The notes under the pieces: model-generated
What the model was told of the DNA's origin: nothing
Databases searched by the model: none
What the model saw: the letters and a program-made list of their open reading frames with translations, nothing else
NCBI GenBank assembly: GCA_964472265.1
Contig: CAYYJO010000040.1
Span: 1 to 20,001 of the forward strand
Direction: 5' to 3'
Source: JAGNLA01 sp964472265
GTDB lineage: Bacteria > Caldisericota > Caldisericia > JAAYUI01
Length of the DNA: 20,001 nucleotides
Made by a program: the position numbers and the translations under genes
Shown: positions 14,978 to 20,001 of the stretch, piece after piece
Layout: every line of letters begins with the position of its first letter
Position numbering within the stretch: the stretch's first letter is position 1

Positions 14978-15663
14978 GTGCCTTCCTCGCTTAACCTGAT
15001 TTCGTAACCAATTTTTCTTGTAACAAGCTCGATTTTATCAGAGCCAGTATCCTGACTTGTGAAAAAAATCAGCTCAAGATAAACTTTCCCGCTCTTCAAA
15101 TCCTTGCTCATCTCAACTTTTCTAACAACCGATCTTGCGTAAAGGTTCCCCTTAGCAATTTCATTCCAGTACGCAACCTCGCCATCTCTTGTTTCAAAGG
15201 TTTTTGCAAAATCACCGGTAACAAATGAAGCAGAGACACCAATAGACCCATTTGACAGAGCCTCGATGAATTCTACAACCGAACCGTGAGGGGAGTTGAT
15301 TGGTGCTGGCGAAATGTTTCTGGTTTTGAAAATCTCCAGAAGTTGCTTCTGGTTGACCGGCTCTTTCACTTCTTCAACGAAATAGCATTCAGGTTTTAAC
15401 GTCACCTGGACAGTGTTTTCAGATCGGTTTGAGGTTAAAACGTCAATGTATGAATTGTAAGCCCATTCCTTGTTGTCTTTGAGCCACTTCACCATTCTGT
15501 ACTCGGCTGGGTGACGCTTTTCAAGGTTTGCCACAAAGGAATCAGCATTTTCGTATGTCATATCCGTATAAATATCCCAGATTTTGGTTCTCTGGAAACC
15601 GGTTGTACCAGCCTGACATCCGACAAACATTATTAAAGCCAAAAAAACAGCCAATTGCTTCAT
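14953..15663 (-). CDS. Lipoprotein of unknown function, first of a related pair
   Basis: A 236-residue predicted lipoprotein with signal sequence MKQLAVFLALIMFVGC; the Cys at residue 16 is the likely lipidation site, although Phe at the -3 position is less usual than Leu. The mature part has TYENADSFVANLEKRHPAEY and a C-terminal LSEEGTWLITSQF, both echoed in the downstream lipoprotein. No catalytic motif is seen. I chose the ATG at 15663; a TTG three codons earlier is possible and neither has a strong Shine-Dalgarno. It starts 33 bases after the metallopeptidase stop and overlaps the next gene by 25 bases, so it is part of the same unit. Confidence 0.75.
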   Translation of the reverse strand: MKQLAVFLALIMFVGCQAGTTGFQRTKIWDIYTDMTYENADSFVANLEKRHPAEYRMVKWLKDNKEWAYNSYIDVLTSNRSENTVQVTLKPECYFVEEVKEPVNQKQLLEIFKTRNISPAPINSPHGSVVEFIEALSNGSIGVSASFVTGDFAKTFETRDGEVAYWNEIAKGNLYARSVVRKVEMSKDLKSGKVYLELIFFTSQDTGSDKIELVTRKIGYEIRLSEEGTWLITSQF

Positions 15664-15696
15664 TGTACTCAAATGCTAAGGAAAACCCTGACAAAA

Positions 15697-16254
15697 TCAA
15701 GGAAGTCTGTGGATTCTCGGTCTGGTTACAACCGTGCCGATAATCTTGCCAAACTCAGACTTCAGCTGCAAAGCGTTCATTGCCAGAAGCCGAAGTTCAA
15801 CCGAAGTTGTTTTCTGCCAGCTCTGGGCGATCTCGTAAGCTTTGGCGTCGAAATTGGCCTTTCGACCTGAATGGGCATAGGTTCTGCCAGCAAATCTCCT
15901 GATGTCACCATCAAAATTCTCGCTGATATGATAAAGCTCGTGGACAATGGTCTTGCATTTTTCGTCAAGGGGGAGGTCGATGAACCTCGGATAGATGAAG
16001 CTGACGATATAAAGCTTGACCACGCCGTCAATTTTCACAATCGGGATTTCATACAGCTTCCCACCCCTTTTTGTAACCGTTGTTCCGCCTTCAAACCTCA
16101 AAGGTGTGAGTGATGCCAGCAATCCTGATCGGGAAGTGGATTTTGCCCGTGAAAATGAAACAGCCAGAGATGGGAGCTTTATATGCCCCAGCTCTGGCTG
16201 TGTTTTTGCCATGTCAGCTATTATCGTAGCAAGGTACGATGTATAGTTGATCAA
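15697..16254 (-). CDS. Putative HExxH metallopeptidase
   Basis: A 185-residue protein with a zinc-peptidase motif HELYH at 105-109 (in KTIVHELYHISENFDGDIRR) and a possible third ligand H128 in the segment TYAHSGRKANFDA. The order lYIVsFiyPRF, then HELYHI, then F-x-G-x-x-R and a later His resembles the small putative metallopeptidase family first noted in phages (PhageMetallopep-like). That family match is from memory. No signal peptide or membrane segment is seen, so it acts in the cytoplasm unless exported otherwise. The start is a TTG that overlaps the gcvPB stop (TTGA); an ATG 14 codons later has no better ribosome site. Overlap with gcvPB suggests coupled translation, although no link to glycine metabolism is known. 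Confidence 0.65.
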   Translation of the reverse strand: MINYTSYLATIIADMAKTQPELGHIKLPSLAVSFSRAKSTSRSGLLASLTPLRFEGGTTVTKRGGKLYEIPIVKIDGVVKLYIVSFIYPRFIDLPLDEKCKTIVHELYHISENFDGDIRRFAGRTYAHSGRKANFDAKAYEIAQSWQKTTSVELRLLAMNALQLKSEFGKIIGTVVTRPRIHRLP

Positions 16255-17687
16255 TCTTTCTTCTGCCAGCGGATGATCGGGTTTCTGGCGGCAAGCGTTT
16301 CATCAACCCTGCTGATTTTTGTTGTATACGGAGCCTTAGTCAAATCAACCTTGCCTTCTTTGGCTTCGTTGAAAATGATCCTGAGCGCTTCGATGAACTC
16401 ATCGAGGGTTGCTTTTGACTCGGTTTCTGTCGGCTCGATCATGATTGCTTCAGGAATGATGAGCGGGAAGTAGTTTGTTGGAGGATGGAAGCCATAATCC
16501 ATGAGCCTCTTTGAGACGTCCTTTGTGACGACATGGAACTGCTTTAGTGGTTCGCCGGTCATGACGCATTCGTGCATGCAAAGTCCAGGGTAACCTTCTG
16601 GATACAGGTCTTTAATCTTGACCCTGATGTAGTTTGCTGCAAGAACTGCGTGCTCGGTTGCCAGCTTGAGACCATCCGGGCCCATAGTCCTGATGTAACA
16701 GTAGGACTTGATGAGAACCGAGATATTGCCCCATGTGGCTCTGATTCTGCCGATTGAATCCGGCATGTTCCAGTCGAATGCGAAGTTGTCGCCATCTTTG
16801 ACAACATGTGGGGTTGGAAGGTATGGCTTGAGGAAAGCCTTCACACCAACCGGAGCTGAGCCTGGGCCACCGCCACCATGAGGAGTTGCGAAGGTTTTGT
16901 GAAGATTGAGGTGAACGACGTCAAAGCCAAAGTCACCGGGTCTTGAAATGCCCATGAGAGCTTCAAGGTTTGCTCCATCGTAGTAAAGGAGTCCGCCCCT
17001 GTCGTGAACGATCTTTGCAATCTCGCAGATGTTGGGATCAAAAACGCCGGCTGTGTTTGGGTTTGTGAGCATCAGACCCACAACTTCGTCTGTCATGCAG
17101 CGCTTGAGGTCTTCAATGTCAACGCCACCCTTTGAGTCTGACTTTACAGTCATTACTTCAAAGCCGGCCTGTGCTGCCGACGCAGGGTTTGTGCCATGTG
17201 CCGAGTCAGGGATGAGGACGATTTTTCTCTTGTGGTCGCCACGTTTTCTATGGTACTGGCCGATGATTGACATGCCTGTCCATTCGCCGTGTGCGCCTGC
17301 GCATGGGGCCATCGTGAAAGCATCCATGCCGGTGATTGCGTTGAAGTACTGCTCAAGCTCCCAAAGCATCTGAAGGATGCCCTGGCTGCCCTCTGCCGGT
17401 GTGTCAGGGTGAAGTTCAGAAAATCCCGGAAGAGCTGCAAGCTCCTCATTGATCTTCGGATTGTACTTCATTGTGCATGAGCCAAGCGGGTAGAAACCCG
17501 TATCCACGCCATAGTTTGCCTTTGCCATGCCAACAACGTGCCTGACCACATCAACTTCGGTCACTTCAGCCATGCCAAGTTCGTGTGAACCGGCAAACTT
17601 TGCTGAAAGGGTTGCCTTTGGTACATCTGATTTTGGAAGGGAGTAGCCGACATTCCCTGGACGGGACATCTCAAAAATGTACTTCAT
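16251..17687 (-). CDS. gcvPB: Glycine dehydrogenase (decarboxylating) subunit 2
   Basis: The 478-residue PLP-binding subunit of the P protein. With GcvPA it decarboxylates glycine and transfers the aminomethyl group to the lipoyl arm of GcvH. The PLP lysine is K264 in HLNLHKTFATPHGGGGPG, the family hallmark. Other conserved blocks are YPLGSCTMKYNPK, GAHGEWTGM, DSAHGTNPASA, the Asp of LLYYDGANL and FHPPTNYFPLIIPEA near the C-terminus. Length is normal for a split P protein. GGAGG inside the end of gcvPA precedes the ATG, and the two genes overlap by four bases (ATGA), consistent with a 1:1 complex. No anomalies are seen. Confidence 0.97.
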   Translation of the reverse strand: MKYIFEMSRPGNVGYSLPKSDVPKATLSAKFAGSHELGMAEVTEVDVVRHVVGMAKANYGVDTGFYPLGSCTMKYNPKINEELAALPGFSELHPDTPAEGSQGILQMLWELEQYFNAITGMDAFTMAPCAGAHGEWTGMSIIGQYHRKRGDHKRKIVLIPDSAHGTNPASAAQAGFEVMTVKSDSKGGVDIEDLKRCMTDEVVGLMLTNPNTAGVFDPNICEIAKIVHDRGGLLYYDGANLEALMGISRPGDFGFDVVHLNLHKTFATPHGGGGPGSAPVGVKAFLKPYLPTPHVVKDGDNFAFDWNMPDSIGRIRATWGNISVLIKSYCYIRTMGPDGLKLATEHAVLAANYIRVKIKDLYPEGYPGLCMHECVMTGEPLKQFHVVTKDVSKRLMDYGFHPPTNYFPLIIPEAIMIEPTETESKATLDEFIEALRIIFNEAKEGKVDLTKAPYTTKISRVDETLAARNPIIRWQKKD

Positions 17688-19015
17688 CTGGCCACCTCCT
17701 TCAAAGTATCAACAAATGCATCAATTTCGTCCTTGGTGATCATTTCGGTGACAGCGACAGTTACAGCCTTGTCGACACAGGGAACCTTTGTTGAAGAGAC
17801 AAGGAAACCCTTCTGGAGCATCTCTTCCCTGAAACCTTCAAAGGTTCCGGGAAGCTTGATTGTGACTTCGTTGAAGAATTCGCCATCGTTGACCACTGCA
17901 AATCCAGCTTTTTTTGCTGCATCAGCGAAATAGTGGGCTTTGTCGAAATTCTGCTGGGCAACTTCGCGGAGACCCTGTTTGCCCATGAGCATGAGGTAGA
18001 TGAGGGCACGAAGCATGGTGTTGCTGTTGTTTGTGCAGATGTTGGATGTTGCCTTCTCTCGCTTGATGTCCTGTTCCCTCGGGCGGAGGGTGAGGGTGAG
18101 TGAGCGTGTTCCGTTTCTATCAACTGACTCGCCGACTATTCTTCCAGGAATCTTCCTGAGGAATTCTTCGGTAACGGTGAGGAAACCAAGGTGCGGGCCA
18201 CCGAACATGAGGTGGTTGCCAAACGACTGGGCATCGCCAGTGCAGATGTCAACGCCCATGTCAGCCGGTCTCTTGAGGAGTCCCAGCGAAATGGTTTCTG
18301 TGATCACCTGGACAAAGAATGTCTGGTCAGTTTTTGTGGCCTTTACAAGCTCTTCAACGTCTTCGATCGTACCGGTGACGTTCGGGCTTTGAACGATGAC
18401 AGCAGCCACTGACTTTGTGATTTCTTTCACTTTGTCAATGTCTGTGTGTGTTCCCTTTGCCGGAATTGTTTTGACCTCGAAGCCTGCGAAGCTTGCAAAA
18501 GTCTTTAGGGTTTCGATGTAGTCCGGGTGACAGGTTTCAGAGATTGCCACGGCGCATTTGTCCGAATCCCTGACAGCCATTCTTGCTGCCTCACAAACAC
18601 CGGTTGAACCGTCATAAAGAGAGGCGTTTGAAACCGGATGACCGGTGAGGCTGCACATGTAGGTCTGGAATTCGAAAATTGCGGTGAGTGTTCCCTGTGA
18701 GAGTTCCGGCTGGTAAGGAGTGTAGGCGGTCAGAAGCTCCGGGAGAGCTGCGAGATAATCAATTGATGATGGGATGTAGTGATAATAGCAGGTTCCGCCA
18801 GCAAAGCAGATGGACTTTGTGCAGTCGGCGTTTTCCTGTGCAAGATTGCCAACAACCCTTCTCAGTTCAATTTCCGAGAGGGCTGGCGGAATGTTCATCA
18901 GCTGCTTGAGCTTGAGGGAATCAGGGACATTAGCAAAAAGTCCGTCCAAATCCTTGACGCCAATTGCAGCCAGCATCGAACCGACATCTGCCGGTGATAG
19001 TGGAAGATACTTCAT
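17684..19015 (-). CDS. gcvPA: Glycine dehydrogenase (decarboxylating) subunit 1
   Basis: The 443-residue first subunit of split glycine dehydrogenase. It has the aminotransferase fold but lacks the PLP lysine, which GcvPB supplies. Conserved blocks are CFAGGTCYYHYIPSSIDYL, TAYTPYQPELSQGTL with FEFQTY, GDAQSFGNHLMFGGPHLGF, GRIVGESVDRNGTR and REQDIKREKATSNICTN. Length and block order are typical. It begins 21 bases after gcvH with AGGAC upstream of the ATG, and its stop overlaps the gcvPB start. It is cytoplasmic and acts only as a complex with GcvPB. Confidence 0.96.
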   Translation of the reverse strand: MKYLPLSPADVGSMLAAIGVKDLDGLFANVPDSLKLKQLMNIPPALSEIELRRVVGNLAQENADCTKSICFAGGTCYYHYIPSSIDYLAALPELLTAYTPYQPELSQGTLTAIFEFQTYMCSLTGHPVSNASLYDGSTGVCEAARMAVRDSDKCAVAISETCHPDYIETLKTFASFAGFEVKTIPAKGTHTDIDKVKEITKSVAAVIVQSPNVTGTIEDVEELVKATKTDQTFFVQVITETISLGLLKRPADMGVDICTGDAQSFGNHLMFGGPHLGFLTVTEEFLRKIPGRIVGESVDRNGTRSLTLTLRPREQDIKREKATSNICTNNSNTMLRALIYLMLMGKQGLREVAQQNFDKAHYFADAAKKAGFAVVNDGEFFNEVTIKLPGTFEGFREEMLQKGFLVSSTKVPCVDKAVTVAVTEMITKDEIDAFVDTLKEVAR

Positions 19016-19036
19016 TTTTTATGTCCTTTTTTTATA

Positions 19037-19402
19037 TCAGGAGTGGATGCTTGCGTAAGCCTGGGCATCCAGAAGCGAAGTCAGTTCGCCTGGGTCTGTC
19101 ATCTTTATTTTTGCAATCCAACCGGTTGATTCAGCGCCCTGGTTGACTGAGCCTGGGTTTTTTCCAACTTCCGGGTTGAATTCAATGATCTCGCCTGAAA
19201 CCGGCGCAAAAACATCAGTTGCTGCCTTGACTGATTCGATTGATGTAAGAACTGCTTCCTTTTTAACTTTCTTGCCGGCTGCAATTTTGTCTACAAAAAT
19301 GATGTCCCCGAGATGTTCCGAGGCATAATTGGTGATGCCGACTGTGGCGATATCGCCCTCAACGATTGCGTATTCATCTGTTTTTGTGTAATAGATCTTC
19401 AT
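19037..19402 (-). CDS. gcvH: Glycine cleavage system H protein
   Basis: A 121-residue H protein, the mobile lipoyl carrier of glycine cleavage. K59 in SIESVKAATDVFAPVSGEI is the lipoylation site in its normal ESVKA setting. The preceding GDIATVGITNYASEHLGDI and the later NPEVGKNPGSVNQGAE and GWIAKI are family features. Its C-terminal tail is slightly shorter than in many relatives. GGAGG lies five bases before the ATG. It follows the unusual GcvH-like gene by nine bases and precedes gcvPA by 21, so H and P are produced together. Confidence 0.96.
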   Translation of the reverse strand: MKIYYTKTDEYAIVEGDIATVGITNYASEHLGDIIFVDKIAAGKKVKKEAVLTSIESVKAATDVFAPVSGEIIEFNPEVGKNPGSVNQGAESTGWIAKIKMTDPGELTSLLDAQAYASIHS

Positions 19403-19411
19403 TAATCCTCC

Positions 19412-19768
19412 TTAACGGTTTTTCACTTCTCCAAGTTCAGAAATGGCTACAACTCCCTTGACCATGCAACGGACAATCCATCCATCTTCAGGCGTTGAAC
19501 CAAACAAATCCGGGTTCCTGATCAATCTGTCATTAAACCTTGTAACAATGGCGTCGACCGGACTTTTCATAGGCCACTCGCCCGAGCTTGAACACTCAAC
19601 AATTCCGATTACAGACCCTTTTGTCATGACCTTACCCATTGGGATGGTGTCGACAAAGGAGACCTTGCCAAGCTTTTCCTTAATCTGTGGTGAAACGCTG
19701 ATGAAAAACTCGCCTTGGCCTTCATAAATCCAACAATCGTCAAGCTCAACGTATTTTTCTATCGTCAC
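19412..19768 (-). CDS. GcvH-like protein without the lipoylation lysine
   Basis: A 118-residue protein that aligns with GcvH along most of its length: KLGKVSFVDTIPMGKVMTKG matches the LGDIIFVDKIAAGKKVKKE part of the neighbouring H protein, and NPDLFGSTPEDGWIVRC matches the NPGSVNQGAESTGWIAKI part. Where GcvH has E-S-V-K-A this protein has E58-C-S-S61-S, so the lysine that carries lipoate is absent; K68 is too far along to replace it without a shift. It also lacks the usual N-terminal Y-x-x-x-H-E-W element. It is likely an unlipoylated paralogue with a regulatory or scaffolding role, or a decaying copy. The start is GTG and no Shine-Dalgarno is seen. It is the first gene of the operon. Confidence 0.8.
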   Translation of the reverse strand: MTIEKYVELDDCWIYEGQGEFFISVSPQIKEKLGKVSFVDTIPMGKVMTKGSVIGIVECSSSGEWPMKSPVDAIVTRFNDRLIRNPDLFGSTPEDGWIVRCMVKGVVAISELGEVKNR

Positions 19769-19775
19769 GAGGCAA

Positions 19776-19803
19776 ATTCTAAAATTGTTTTGGGTTAATT
19801 CAA
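19776..19803 (-). promoter_or_regulatory. Candidate promoter of the gcv operon
   Basis: On the minus strand, TTGAAT (19803-19798), a 16-base spacer and TAGAAT (19781-19776) face the GcvH-like gene. The start point would lie at about 19769, directly at the GTG codon (19768). The 108-base divergent region holds no room for a glycine riboswitch and none is seen. Confidence 0.45.
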
Positions 19804-19815
19804 GTCATCTAACTG

Positions 19816-19843
19816 TTGACCCGAAATTAAGAAATACTACAAT
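19816..19843 (+). promoter_or_regulatory. Promoter of the divergent gcvH-type gene
   Basis: TTGACC (19816-19821), a 16-base spacer and TACAAT (19838-19843) match the sigma70 consensus at five of six positions each. Transcription from about 19850 would give a leader of about 27 bases containing AAGGAGG (19864-19870). Confidence 0.55.
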
Positions 19844-19876
19844 TGTTTGTGATCAACGCACACAAGGAGGTTTTTC

Positions 19877-20001
19877 ATGGCAAAAGTTGGAGATTACAAT
19901 CTTCCCGATGATCTTTTCTATCACAAGGAGCATTTCTGGGCAAAGGTTGACGGTGATGTTGCAACAATCGGTATGGACGAATTCGGCACAAAACTCGCCG
20001 G
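19877..20001 (+). CDS. gcvH: GcvH-family protein, 5' part cut by the window edge
   Basis: The first 41 codons of a gene running off the right end. The protein opens MAKVGDYNLPDDLFYHKEHF and continues with WAKVDGDVATIGMDEFGTKL, matching the N-terminal hammerhead half of H proteins (Y-x-x-x-H-x-W, then G-D-V-A-T-I-G-M/I). The MDEFGTKLAG ending resembles the GcvH branch with FAQKLAG, which in some organisms serves lipoate-dependent pathways other than glycine cleavage. The lipoyl-lysine region is outside the window. AAGGAGG six bases before the ATG makes the start certain. It diverges from the operon that already holds two GcvH-type genes. Confidence 0.85.
   Translation, partial: MAKVGDYNLPDDLFYHKEHFWAKVDGDVATIGMDEFGTKLA

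Noticed and set aside
19769..19876. Glycine riboswitch upstream of the gcv operon
   Set aside because: The region is only 108 bases, contains two divergent promoters and shows no tandem aptamer-like helices.
19037..20001. A GcvH-L/macrodomain/sirtuin lipoyl-dependent ADP-ribosylation locus
   Set aside because: No macrodomain, sirtuin or lipoate ligase gene is present in the window, and the canonical GcvH lies directly with gcvPA and gcvPB.
1..20001. tRNA genes, rRNA, CRISPR arrays, insertion sequences or attachment sites
   Set aside because: No cloverleaf-like stretch, regularly spaced repeat array, transposase or flanking direct repeat of mobile-element type was seen in reading the window.

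Overview
The window reads as a chromosomal segment of a bacterium, probably an uncultured, Gram-negative-like or deep-branching anaerobe. The bacterial markers are a LexA-family regulator, a long Rel (p)ppGpp enzyme, D-aminoacyl-tRNA deacylase, two lipoproteins with lipoboxes, strong Shine-Dalgarno sites and sigma70-type promoters. Split glycine dehydrogenase subunits (GcvPA and GcvPB), a copper-amine-oxidase-N-type surface protein and a very large secreted subtilase recall Firmicutes and several candidate phyla. Nothing here fixes the phylum. I see no tRNA, rRNA, CRISPR array or insertion sequence, and coding density is very high.

Layout. (1) 1-884: a 284-base control region with a good promoter and several dyads, then a LexA-like gene on +. 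(2) 879-3963, minus strand: rel, dtd and a metallo-beta-lactamase-fold hydrolase, coupled by 4- and 1-base overlaps and running convergently into lexA. (3) 4178-9325, plus strand: a 1715-residue secreted S8 protease with a seven-bladed propeller, closed by a strong terminator. (4) 9388-11023, minus strand: menA then ubiE/menG, the last two steps of menaquinone synthesis. (5) 11134-19768, minus strand: a tightly packed run of ten genes ending at a terminator near 11090. In transcription order it contains a GcvH-like protein without the lipoyl lysine, GcvH, GcvPA, GcvPB, an HExxH putative metallopeptidase, two related lipoproteins, a possible papain/C39-like protein, a PHP phosphoesterase and a secreted CuAO-N protein. 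(6) 19877-20001, plus strand: the start of a third GcvH-family gene, divergent from the run.

How the genes fit together. GcvPA/GcvPB decarboxylate glycine and load aminomethyl onto lipoyl-GcvH; the T and L proteins needed to finish the cycle are not in the window. Rel sets the stringent-response alarmone level and Dtd clears D-aminoacyl-tRNAs. MenA and UbiE point to a membrane menaquinone. The lipoproteins, the two putative peptidases and the CuAO-N protein form an undescribed envelope or secretion module sharing an operon with glycine cleavage.

The most unusual points are: a LexA homologue with the serine but no recognisable lysine of the self-cleavage dyad; a Rel whose helical domain appears replaced by a charged linker; a propeller inserted into a DUF11-like domain and flanked by a duplicated segment; three GcvH paralogues, one without the lipoylation lysine; and two operons whose best promoters sit so close to the start codon that the transcripts may be leaderless.
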